The notes under the pieces were generated by a model. It did no database searches. It was given only the letters and a program-made list of their open reading frames with translations, and had not been told where the DNA came from. Source: Syntrophaceae bacterium (GTDB taxonomy: Bacteria > Desulfobacterota > SM23-61). From it: a DNA stretch of 8,047 nt. The DNA lies in NCBI GenBank assembly GCA_003154025.1, contig PMCE01000046.1:30720-38766 (forward strand), read 5' to 3'. The translations under genes and the position numbers were made by a program. Of this stretch, positions 1 to 5,377 are shown piece by piece; position 1 is the stretch's first letter, and each line of letters opens with the position of its first letter.

Positions 1-426
1 GGAAGTATAGCAGTTGATCACCCCGATTACTTTGTCCTTTACGCTCATGGGCACGCTCAGCATGGATACGAGCCCCTCTTTCTGCGCCAGTTCTTTCTCT
101 TTGAACCTGGCCTCCTTGAGGACGTTGAGGATCATCGTGGGCCTGTTCTCGTGAAAAACATACCCCACAACCCCCTCTCCCAGCTTCAGGCTCCGCTCCT
201 TCAGATATTCTTCGCTCATGGCCTGGGTGGCCCGGATCTTCAGGGCGTTGTCCCTCTCGTCCAGGAGCCAGAGAGAACAGACTTTGGACTTCATCACCTC
301 GGCGGTAACGACCACGATCAGACGGAGGATGTCCTCCAGGAAAAGGTCGGAGGAGATGGCCTTGCTGATCTTGGAGAGAGCCTCCAGCTTCTTGGTCAGG
401 GGAACTTGGGATTTTTGGGATGACAT
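1..426 (-). CDS. GAF-domain protein, 3' end outside the window
   Basis: The minus strand is open from an ATG at 426 to the left edge, giving 142 residues with no stop, so the C-terminus is missing. The protein begins MSSQKSQVPLTKKLEALSKI. After a short charged helix (about residues 9-27) comes a GAF domain (about 28-142) with typical landmarks: an LEDILRLIV helix, a CSLWLLDE strand, the LGEGVVGYVF turn (about 83-92) and SVPMSVKDKVIGVINCYTS at the edge. GAF domains bind small ligands, cofactors or metals, or only dimerise; nothing here names the ligand. The output domain, if any, lies outside the window, so a stand-alone GAF protein, a regulator or a kinase are all possible. A good promoter lies 33-61 bp upstream, while the ribosome binding site is weak (GGAAAG). 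It is divergent from the DUF362 operon. The GAF call is firm; the role is unknown. Confidence 0.85.
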   Translation of the reverse strand, partial: MSSQKSQVPLTKKLEALSKISKAISSDLFLEDILRLIVVVTAEVMKSKVCSLWLLDERDNALKIRATQAMSEEYLKERSLKLGEGVVGYVFHENRPTMILNVLKEARFKEKELAQKEGLVSMLSVPMSVKDKVIGVINCYTS

Positions 427-458
427 TTTTCTTTCCAAGGTTCAGGACTGGTTAGCAT

Positions 459-487
459 TTGATATTATAATCTTTCATTTTTGTCAA
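459..487 (-). promoter_or_regulatory. Sigma-70-type promoter for the GAF gene
   Basis: On the minus strand a perfect TTGACA (482-487) is followed after 17 bp by TATCAA (459-464), which matches the -10 consensus at 4 of 6 bases. A perfect TATAAT (464-469) lies within the same AT-rich stretch but is only 12 bp from the TTGACA. Transcription would start near 452, leaving a leader of about 25 nt before the ATG at 426. The hexamers and spacing are seen directly; promoter activity is inferred. Confidence 0.55.
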
Positions 488-511
488 GAACTCTTCGTTC
501 CCTTTAAAAAT

Positions 512-551
512 GTGCTGCCGTGCTGCCGTGCTGCGGTGCCGCAGTGCTGCG
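512..551. repeat. 8-bp tandem repeat, five units, with alternative hairpins
   Basis: Five consecutive octamers read GTGCTGCC, GTGCTGCC, GTGCTGCG, GTGCCGCA and GTGCTGCG. The degenerate units create two overlapping perfect hairpins with 2-nt loops: CTGCGG-TG-CCGCAG (531-544) and CCGCAG-TG-CTGCGG (539-552). They share the middle arm and so cannot form together. The array lies upstream of the leftward promoter and well upstream of the DUF362 gene. Its function is unknown. Confidence 0.85.
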
Positions 552-791
552 GTCCTAAAAAGGATCACAACCGTGGTACGGAACTCCGAACTCGGAAATT
601 CCCCTTTGTTATCCACGCCCCATGGGTTATGATTTTATCCAGTTTCGCAGGGGAACGGAGATCCCCAAAGCATTCAGTTTTTTTCTTTCGTCTTCTGCTG
701 ATGAAAATCATAGGAAGAAGGAGTGCCAGGGAGGGTAGAATATATGGGTACCTACTAGCGGTCTCGCATTCTGAGGAGGAAGGGGAAACGG

Positions 792-1718
792 ATGGGGAGA
801 GAGGGAAGAGAGTTCACGCGCCGAGAATTTCTGAAAACCGCGGGGGCGGGCCTGGCGATCGGAGTGGCGGGAAGGCCGGACTGGCTACTGGCCAAAGAGG
901 ATTACGACCTGGCGGTCATCTCCGGCGATCCGGCGGCTGCTACCCAAAAAGCTCTGGAGGCCCTGGGGGGAATTTCCCGCTTTGTGAAAAAGGGGCAGCG
1001 GGTGGTGCTCAAGCCCAATATGTCCTTCGCCAACCCCCCTGACCGGGGTTCGACCACCCATCCCGCAGTCGTGGTCACGGTGGCCCAGGCCTGCCTCGAG
1101 GCCGGGGCCCAGCGAGTGATGGTCCTGGATTACCCCCTGCGCAAAGGCGAGCTCTGTCTTGAACGATCAGGGATGCTGGATGCCTTCAAGTCGATCAAAG
1201 GGGTTCATGTCCTGGCTCTGGAAGAGAAAAAATTCTTCCGTGAAATCAAAGTCCCCCAGGGGAAAGTCTTAGACCGCGTGGAGGTTATGCGGGAAGTCTT
1301 GGAGAGCGAAGTTTTCATTAATATCCCCCAGGCCAAGTCCCACTCCGCCACGGGGGTCAGCCTGGGCCTCAAGGGCCTTATGGGGGTGATCTGGGACCGC
1401 TACAGTTTCCATGCCAAGTATGATATCGACCAGGCGATCGTCGATCTGGCCACGGTGATCAAACCCCAGCTGACCATCCTGGATGCCACTCGGGCGATGG
1501 TCTCCGGCGGCCCCGGCGGCCCCGGGGAAGTGGTAAAGCCCAACCTGATCATCGCCGGCACCGACCCCGTGGCGGTGGACTCCTACGCCGTCACCGTAAC
1601 TCCCTGGTACGGGCAAAACTTCAAAGGGCGCCAGGTAAAACATATTTTGTCCGCCCACCAGCGGGGCCTCGGAAAGATCGACCTTGAACCGCTGAAAATT
1701 CTTAAGGAGAAAGCATGA
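792..1718 (+). CDS. Tat-signal DUF362 domain protein
   Basis: The product has 308 residues. The N-terminus carries a twin-arginine signal: TRREFLK (residues 9-15) followed by the hydrophobic stretch TAGAGLAIGVAG (16-27), so export by the Tat pathway, folded and probably with a cofactor, is predicted. The rest is a DUF362 domain (about 38-300) with family landmarks: VVLKPNMS (71-78), STTHP (87-91), FINIPQAKSHSATGVSLGLKGLMG (175-198), the GGPGGPGE loop (239-246) and AGTDPVAVDSYA (255-266). DUF362 has no settled reaction; members often sit beside or are fused to [4Fe-4S] ferredoxin domains, and this one overlaps a polyferredoxin gene by ATGA, implying coupled translation and a shared role. The protein has only two cysteines and so no cluster motif of its own. 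The ATG at 792 is chosen because it gives the complete Tat motif and follows a purine-rich AGGAGG/AAGGGG region (774-785). Family firm, function unknown. Confidence 0.92.
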   Translation: MGREGREFTRREFLKTAGAGLAIGVAGRPDWLLAKEDYDLAVISGDPAAATQKALEALGGISRFVKKGQRVVLKPNMSFANPPDRGSTTHPAVVVTVAQACLEAGAQRVMVLDYPLRKGELCLERSGMLDAFKSIKGVHVLALEEKKFFREIKVPQGKVLDRVEVMREVLESEVFINIPQAKSHSATGVSLGLKGLMGVIWDRYSFHAKYDIDQAIVDLATVIKPQLTILDATRAMVSGGPGGPGEVVKPNLIIAGTDPVAVDSYAVTVTPWYGQNFKGRQVKHILSAHQRGLGKIDLEPLKILKEKA

Positions 1719-3382
1719 GGACTTTCATCCAGGCCCTCTCCCTGGCTATCTTCTCCATTCTGTTCTTTTTCTTTGCCAACTACAAACTCCCGGGGTGGCT
1801 CCCCGCTGATATCTACCTGCGGCTGGATCCGCTTCTGGGGCTGGGCGCGATCATCGCCGGGCGCGAAGTCATCACTCGTGCCCTGTGGTCGCTGATTCTA
1901 ATCGGGGCGACGCTCATCGTCGGCCGGTTTTTCTGCGGTTATGTCTGCCCCATGGGAGTGGCCGTTGATTTTCTGGACCCGCTCTTGGGCCGCAGGAAAG
2001 GCCGCCCGGGATTGAAGAAGGAGGCCACCTGGAGGAAGGTCAAGTTTTTTTTGCTCTTTCTCTTCCTGGGCTCTTCCCTGGTGGGTCTCACCCTGGCCTA
2101 CCTCATGGACCCCCTTCCCCTGCTGACCCGCTTCTACACTTTTTTCCTCTACCCCTTGCTCATTACCCTGATCGACCTCCTTCTGGACCTCCTGCGTCCT
2201 TTGACGACGGCTATGGGATGGATGGACCTATCCTACCAGCACTACACCCAGCCGGTTTTCTACATGGCCTTGATCACCTTCCTGGTCTTTTCCGGAATCA
2301 TCGCTTTGAACCGGATCGCGCCGCGCTTCTGGTGCAGGTACCTCTGTCCCCTGGGGGCATTCCTAAGCCTGATCTCCCCCGTTGGTCTCTTCAAGCGGCG
2401 GGTGAGTGCGGAATGTAACGAATGCCTCAAATGCGTGAGGACCTGCCCCATGGCGGCCATTGAGGAGGACCCCAGAAAGACCCGGCTGCCCGAGTGTATC
2501 CAGTGCCGTACCTGCGCCCGGGTATGCCCCCAGGAGGCGGTTTCTTTCCCGGCTCCCTCCTCCGCCATCCGGGCCCGGCAGCTCGGGGGAGAACATTCTT
2601 ACGTGGATATTTCCCGCAGGGGATTCCTGTATTCCTTTACCGGGGGGCTCACCGCAGCCTTTCTAGTCGACCGGACTCCTTTCACCCCCAACCACGGAAA
2701 GCACCAGCTCATCCGCCCCCCGGGGGCTTTGCCCGAGGCTGAAATGCTGCGGACCTGCATCCGCTGCGGGGAATGCATGAAGTCCTGTGTCACCAACACC
2801 CTCCAGCCCTGCTTCTGGGAGTCGGGCCTTTCCGGGCTCTGGACCCCCAAAATGGACCTGCGCTTTGCCGCCTGCGAGCAGAACTGCAACGCCTGCGGGA
2901 AAGTCTGTCCCACCCAGGCCATCCGGTCTCTTTCGCTGGAAGAGAAAACCCACGCCAAAGTCGGCACCGCCATCCTCCTCAAAGAGAGATGCCTGGTCTG
3001 GTCTCAGGACAAACTCTGCCTGATCTGCGACGAAATCTGTCCCTACAACGCCATCGTCTTCCGCACCATCGACGGGTATCGCCGTCCGGTCGTCGTCGCT
3101 TCCAAGTGCAACGGCTGCGGATTCTGCGAAACGCGTTGCCCGGTGGGCGGGACCTCGGCGATTACCGTGGTGCCGGACGGAGAGATTCGCCTGAAGGAAG
3201 GGTCTTACATCAAGGAGGCGGAGAAGCTTCAGCTGGAGTTCAAGCCCGACCCCGGCGACGACAAGTTCGTCCTGGAGTCTTCCGGCTTCAAGGTGGGGGA
3301 AAAGGAACCCCCGCCCAAGACTGAAAAAACGCTCCCCCCTCCGGAAAAAACTCCGGGGAAGAAGCCGGCGGGCTTCCTGTAA
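1715..3382 (+). CDS. Membrane polyferredoxin, NapH-like/NapG-like fusion with internal Tat segment
   Basis: The product has 555 residues. The N-terminal half resembles NapH/MauN: five hydrophobic segments (about 5-21, 52-70, 110-130, 141-160, 180-198), the paired CX3CP motifs CGYVCPMG (C74, C78) and CRYLCPLG (C207, C211), then two [4Fe-4S] motifs (C234/237/240/244 and C261/264/267/271). Next come SRRGFL (300-305) and a mildly hydrophobic stretch to about 318, which is a Tat-type signal inside the chain. The C-terminal half resembles NapG/MauM: cysteine sets C348/351/354/358, C387/391/394/398, C426/435/438/442 and C465/468/471/475, including the NapG-like stretch KVGTAILLKERCLVW. The tail (527-555) is rich in Pro and Lys. 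About six [4Fe-4S] clusters are predicted. The likely role is electron transfer between the quinone pool or cytoplasm and a periplasmic partner. AAGGAG lies 5 bp before the ATG, which overlaps the DUF362 stop. No catalytic subunit is nearby, so the physiological pathway is open. Confidence 0.9.
   Translation: MRTFIQALSLAIFSILFFFFANYKLPGWLPADIYLRLDPLLGLGAIIAGREVITRALWSLILIGATLIVGRFFCGYVCPMGVAVDFLDPLLGRRKGRPGLKKEATWRKVKFFLLFLFLGSSLVGLTLAYLMDPLPLLTRFYTFFLYPLLITLIDLLLDLLRPLTTAMGWMDLSYQHYTQPVFYMALITFLVFSGIIALNRIAPRFWCRYLCPLGAFLSLISPVGLFKRRVSAECNECLKCVRTCPMAAIEEDPRKTRLPECIQCRTCARVCPQEAVSFPAPSSAIRARQLGGEHSYVDISRRGFLYSFTGGLTAAFLVDRTPFTPNHGKHQLIRPPGALPEAEMLRTCIRCGECMKSCVTNTLQPCFWESGLSGLWTPKMDLRFAACEQNCNACGKVCPTQAIRSLSLEEKTHAKVGTAILLKERCLVWSQDKLCLICDEICPYNAIVFRTIDGYRRPVVVASKCNGCGFCETRCPVGGTSAITVVPDGEIRLKEGSYIKEAEKLQLEFKPDPGDDKFVLESSGFKVGEKEPPPKTEKTLPPPEKTPGKKPAGFL
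2612..2668 (+). other. Internal twin-arginine transmembrane segment
   Basis: Residues 300-318 of the polyferredoxin read SRRGFLYSFTGGLTAAFLV, which matches the Tat consensus S/T-R-R-x-F-L followed by a mildly hydrophobic, Gly-rich core. It lies after the membrane and first ferredoxin domains and immediately before the NapG-like domain. The position fits a Tat-dependent last membrane segment that would carry the C-terminal domain to the periplasm. The motif is seen directly; topology is inferred. Confidence 0.7.
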
Positions 3383-3389
3383 AAACAGG
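3361..3389. other. Two short hairpins over the polyferredoxin stop codon
   Basis: GAAGCC-GGCG-GGCTTC (3361-3376) forms a 6-bp stem. It is followed at once by CCTGT-AAAA-ACAGG (3376-3389), a 5-bp stem whose arm and loop contain the TAA stop (3380-3382). Both are perfect but short. They may slow degradation or assist termination at the operon end, or be chance. Confidence 0.35.
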
Positions 3390-3391
3390 TA

Positions 3392-3478
3392 CAAGGCTCA
3401 AGGTTCAAGGTAAAGACCTCGAAAACACGGTCCAAGTTCTTTCCTCTTTCTTCCTTGAACCTTGAACCTTGAGCCTTG
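3392..3478. terminator. Long inverted repeat between convergent genes, possible two-way terminator
   Basis: The arms 3392-3411 and 3459-3478 are perfect 20-bp reverse complements separated by 47 bp. They fill most of the 112 bp between the two convergent stop codons. On the minus strand the stem is followed by a short U5 run (from 3381-3385); on the plus strand it is followed by a mixed pyrimidine-rich stretch. Position between convergent genes suggests termination in both directions, but the 47-nt loop and weak U-tracts make it an atypical intrinsic terminator. Both arms consist of 7-bp units. Confidence 0.5.
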
Positions 3479-3487
3479 ATCCTTTTG
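3453..3487. repeat. Heptamer tandem repeat, CCTTGAA type
   Basis: Five consecutive heptamers read CCTTGAA, CCTTGAA, CCTTGAG, CCTTGAT and CCTTTTG. The opposite-orientation units CAAGGCT, CAAGGTT and CAAGGTA lie at 3392-3412, and the two clusters produce the inverted repeat in this gap. The array sits just outside the 3' end of the GAF-Fis gene. It is non-coding. Confidence 0.85.
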
Positions 3488-3494
3488 CCTGTCT

Positions 3495-4355
3495 TTATTC
3501 GGCGATGATTCCCAGTTCTTTGATCTTCCGCCGAAGGGTGTTCCGGTTGATGCCCAGGAATCGGGCGGTCTTGACCTGCACGTGTTTGGTCTTATCCAGG
3601 GAGGATTTCAGGAGGGTTCTTTCCACCACGTTCAGAACCTCGTCGTAGAAACAGCCGTTGGACCGGGGGTCCACCTTCATTTCGCCGATCATCCGGGAGA
3701 TTCGTTCCTCTAAAATTTCGGTCAGAGAAATTCTCTTGCGCACCTTGGGCAGGGTCTTGCCCAGGGTCTCCAATTCTTTCCGGTAGCTCCAGTTGTCCTC
3801 GAGGAGAGCCCGGTTTTCCGAAGCGATGGCCCGCCGCATGGTGATGGCGTCGCCGATGAGAGTGCAGATTTCCCCCAGCAGGTTCAGGTCCTCCGTCACC
3901 GGGACCGGGTCTTCATAGAAATGGTCCGCCCCAACGATTCCCGCGATGGTTCCCTGGACTTTCACCGGCGCGCACAGGAAAGGGATGCCGCCCCTTTTGG
4001 GCGCGTTTTTGGTCTTGCCGTCGTACATCCAGATGCCCTCTCCCCCTTCCACAACAGCGGCCATCTGTGCTTTCTCCAGGATGCGCGGGATCACTCCGGA
4101 ACCGAAGTATTCCTTCCGCCGTTTCATCTCTTCGGGAGAAAGGCCCTGGGCTCCCCCCATCTCCCACTCGTTGGATTCCTGATTCCGCAGGAGCAGTCCT
4201 CCCCGTTTCATGCCCATTTTCTGTGCGAGGAGCGAAAAGATCTTGGGATAGATTTCCTTTAAATCCGGAGAGGATCCCAGAACCCGGGCGATTTCGTAGA
4301 GGGCCGAGAGTCTGGAAATCTCCTTGTCTTCTTCTTTCTTAGCGGAGGGAGTCAT
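3495..4355 (-). CDS. GAF-Fis transcriptional regulator without AAA+ domain
   Basis: The product has 286 residues from the chosen start. Residues 16-175 form a GAF domain close in style to the NifA sensor domain: LSALYEIARVLGSSPDLKEI (16-35), LAQKMGMKRGGLLL (43-56), FLCAPVKVQGTIAGIVG (126-142) and TEDLNLLGEICTLIGDAI (154-171). A helical linker (about 178-208) leads to a Fis-like region (about 209-284) ending in ARFLGINRNTLRRKIKELGI (264-283), the helix-turn-helix. The whole 209-284 stretch aligns by eye with the complete E. coli Fis fold, not only with the helix-turn-helix. No Walker motif or GAFTGA loop of a sigma-54 activator is present, so it cannot act as a classical enhancer-binding protein. 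Start: ATG 4355 has GAGGA 8 bp upstream; the longer frame to 4400 would begin with TTG or ATG lacking a ribosome binding site. It converges on the polyferredoxin operon. Its ligand and targets are unknown. Confidence 0.88.
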   Translation of the reverse strand: MTPSAKKEEDKEISRLSALYEIARVLGSSPDLKEIYPKIFSLLAQKMGMKRGGLLLRNQESNEWEMGGAQGLSPEEMKRRKEYFGSGVIPRILEKAQMAAVVEGGEGIWMYDGKTKNAPKRGGIPFLCAPVKVQGTIAGIVGADHFYEDPVPVTEDLNLLGEICTLIGDAITMRRAIASENRALLEDNWSYRKELETLGKTLPKVRKRISLTEILEERISRMIGEMKVDPRSNGCFYDEVLNVVERTLLKSSLDKTKHVQVKTARFLGINRNTLRRKIKELGIIAE

Positions 4356-4363
4356 GGATGTTT

Positions 4364-4368
4364 TCCTC
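4364..4368 (-). promoter_or_regulatory. Ribosome binding site deciding the GAF-Fis start
   Basis: GAGGA on the minus strand ends 8 bp before the ATG at 4355. The in-frame alternatives upstream (TTG at 4400, ATG at 4397) have only pyrimidine- and A-rich sequence before them. This supports the shorter 286-residue product. Confidence 0.7.
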
Positions 4369-4482
4369 GAGAGAGCAAAAAGGCGTGCCCCCGGCATCAA
4401 TCGCTTGAATGGTTAAAAAGAAGCCCATGATGATGGCAAGATCCTGCAATCCCGGAGTCGGAATTGAAAGGAGAGAAACGAT

Positions 4483-4510
4483 GAACCCCAACCTATGGAC
4501 CCCAACCTAT
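4483..4510. repeat. Tandem 14-bp repeat at the GAF-Fis promoter
   Basis: GAACCCCAACCTAT (4483-4496) is followed directly by GGACCCCAACCTAT (4497-4510), with 13 of 14 bases identical. On the minus strand the repeats cover the proposed -10 region and start point of the GAF-Fis promoter. Two adjacent direct copies at that place could be an operator, perhaps for the regulator itself; this is inference. Confidence 0.6.
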
Positions 4511-4532
4511 ATAAAAAAAAAACCGCTGTCAA
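4504..4532 (-). promoter_or_regulatory. Candidate promoter of the GAF-Fis gene with poly-T spacer
   Basis: On the minus strand a perfect TTGACA (4527-4532) is followed by 17 bp and TAGGTT (4504-4509), which keeps the key T, A and final T of a -10 box. The spacer contains ten consecutive T (4513-4522). A better-looking TATATA (4508-4513) is only 13 bp from the -35. An A6T7 tract at 4553-4565 lies upstream where AT-rich elements often stimulate transcription. The leader to the ATG at 4355 would be about 140 nt. Confidence 0.45.
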
Positions 4533-4582
4533 GCCCTTCTTGCGGCGCAATGAAAAAATTTTTTTCCCTAATTCCTCTCAAC

Positions 4583-4630
4583 AAAAAACCGGAGACCCTA
4601 CGCAAAGAACACCCGGGGAATCCGGTTTTT
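4583..4630 (-). terminator. Terminator-like hairpin downstream of the thioesterase gene
   Basis: The arms AAAAACCGGA (4584-4593) and TCCGGTTTTT (4621-4630) are perfectly complementary over 10 bp around a 27-nt loop. Read on the minus strand, the second arm runs into six U residues. It lies about 235 bp after the thioesterase stop and before the proposed GAF-Fis promoter, so it could end the hom-apgM-thioesterase transcript. The long loop and the A/U pairs at the base weaken the call. Confidence 0.4.
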
Positions 4631-4705
4631 CCGCACCCGCCCGGCAAGCAGAGGGATTTGCTCCCGCAAATTTTCCCCCTGCCATTCGCCAACGCCCAGC
4701 AGCTG

Positions 4706-4742
4706 CCGGTGGAAAACCATCCCAATGGTCTTCCACTGGGAT
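4706..4742. other. Strong stem-loop with a competing alternative hairpin
   Basis: Positions 4706-4720 pair with 4725-4739 around the loop CCCA, giving a 15-position stem. On each strand it has one mismatch and one G-U pair. An alternative hairpin, 4719-4728 with 4733-4742 around TCTT, has one mismatch in ten and shares much of the same sequence, so only one can form at a time. This geometry resembles switching leaders, but no ligand-binding core is recognised. Confidence 0.45.
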
Positions 4743-4865
4743 CCGCCGCTTTCCGCCCCCTGATCACTCGGGGTTCGGCTTTTTCCATCCAGAGAATCTT
4801 ATTACATAGGGATCCAAATCTTTGCAAGCGGAAAATCGCGAAAATGAAAATTTTTGGAAGGAACA

Positions 4866-5270
4866 TCAGCTGTTCAATTTTGCTCTCAAGGCGGCCGGAA
4901 CTTTGACGATCTTTCCTCCCCGGTCCACGAAGGCATGAAGAGTGGAACCCGTGACCAGTTGGGTCCCGTCCGACTGGCGAAGAATCCGGTAAGAGAACTG
5001 GATGCTGGCTCGCTTGAGGAAATCCACGCGGGTCTCGATGATCAGAATATCGTCATAACGGGCCGAGGCGTGGTATTTGCAGGAGACTTCGGAGACCGGA
5101 AGGAGCGTCCCCTGTTCCTCCATCTCCTTGTAAGCGATTCCCAGGCTGCGAATGAGTTCCGTACGGCCCACCTCGAACCACCGCAGGTAATTGGCATGGT
5201 ACACGATTCCCATGGCATCGGTATCCGCGTAGGTGACTCGCACCGGGTGACGATGAGTAACTGGGTCCAT
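4866..5270 (-). CDS. YbgC/4-hydroxybenzoyl-CoA thioesterase-family hotdog thioesterase
   Basis: The product has 134 residues from the chosen start, about the usual length for the family. The hotdog-fold signature is clear: YADTDAMGIVYHANYLRWFEVGRTELIR (residues 14-41), in which D18 corresponds to the catalytic Asp of YbgC-type enzymes, followed by the central strands and a C-terminal HAFVDRGGKIVKVP (112-125). Such enzymes hydrolyse acyl-CoA or acyl-ACP thioesters; substrates vary too much to name one here, and there are no tol-pal genes alongside. The ATG at 5270 was chosen because family homology begins just after it, although no good ribosome binding site precedes it. The frame is open to 5432, and an ATG at 5369, 8 bp after the apgM stop, would add 33 residues unlike the family. 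It is probably the last gene of the hom-apgM transcription unit, and its presence there may be incidental. Confidence 0.88.
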   Translation of the reverse strand: MDPVTHRHPVRVTYADTDAMGIVYHANYLRWFEVGRTELIRSLGIAYKEMEEQGTLLPVSEVSCKYHASARYDDILIIETRVDFLKRASIQFSYRILRQSDGTQLVTGSTLHAFVDRGGKIVKVPAALRAKLNS

Positions 5271-5377
5271 GGCCGACGTAAAAAAGAAGCCGAGCGGAAG
5301 CCCTGGGCTATCGGTACCGCAGCTTTTGAGGAATGAGCGCGAAAAACGTTTCCCGGCCCCTCCCCGCATGATTCCGT

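Larger units (their letters stand above)
427..791. other. Gene-free 365-bp gap between divergent genes
   Basis: No credible gene lies here. The left part holds the leftward promoter of the GAF gene (459-487), then an 8-bp tandem repeat (512-551) and a short 7-bp-periodic stretch (about 580-600). A 9-bp inverted repeat, TATGATTTT (628-636) with AAAATCATA (704-712), is separated by 67 bp. The rightward operon must start in or before this gap, but I see no convincing promoter: TAGAAT (736-741) resembles a -10 box but has no matching -35. The right end carries the Shine-Dalgarno region of the DUF362 gene (773-785). Confidence 0.6.
4356..4865. other. 510-bp gap upstream of the GAF-Fis gene
   Basis: This stretch lies between the end of the thioesterase gene and the start of the GAF-Fis gene, both on the minus strand. 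It holds the GAF-Fis ribosome binding site, a tandem 14-mer (4483-4510), a promoter-like TTGACA element with a T10 spacer, an A6T7 tract (4553-4565), a terminator-like hairpin (4583-4630) and a strong stem-loop (4706-4739). Open frames exist on both strands, but their Pro/Lys-rich translations look like no protein family, and I treat them as non-coding. The density of structure would fit a long leader or a small RNA locus. Confidence 0.5.

Noticed and set aside
574..588. Possible sigma-54 promoter (TGGTAC with a downstream element) for the DUF362 operon
   Set aside because: The -24 half is fair, but the -12 GC is absent, and the site lies about 200 bp from the gene.
653..670. GGGGA/TCCCC hairpin with a T-rich stretch downstream as a terminator
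   Set aside because: The stem is only 5 bp and the T run begins more than 10 bp after it; no gene ends nearby on the plus strand.
218..1042. Plus-strand frame of 274 codons upstream of and overlapping the DUF362 gene
   Set aside because: It runs antisense through the GAF gene, then through the repeat array, then out of frame into the DUF362 gene; its translation has no family features.
2663..3394. Minus-strand frame of 243 codons antisense to the polyferredoxin
   Set aside because: The plus strand carries ordered cysteine motifs across the same stretch; the antisense product is a shadow.
3453..3487. Heptamer array as a CRISPR-like repeat
   Set aside because: Units are 7 bp with no spacers and no cas genes are present; it is a simple tandem repeat.
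4481..4906. Plus-strand open frame of 141 codons with a good AAAGGAG ribosome binding site before ATG 4481
   Set aside because: Its translation is Pro/Lys-rich, matches no family I know, runs through the poly-A tract and both hairpins, and overlaps the 3' end of the thioesterase gene on the other strand. The purine-rich start may be chance. Conservation in relatives would be needed to revive it.
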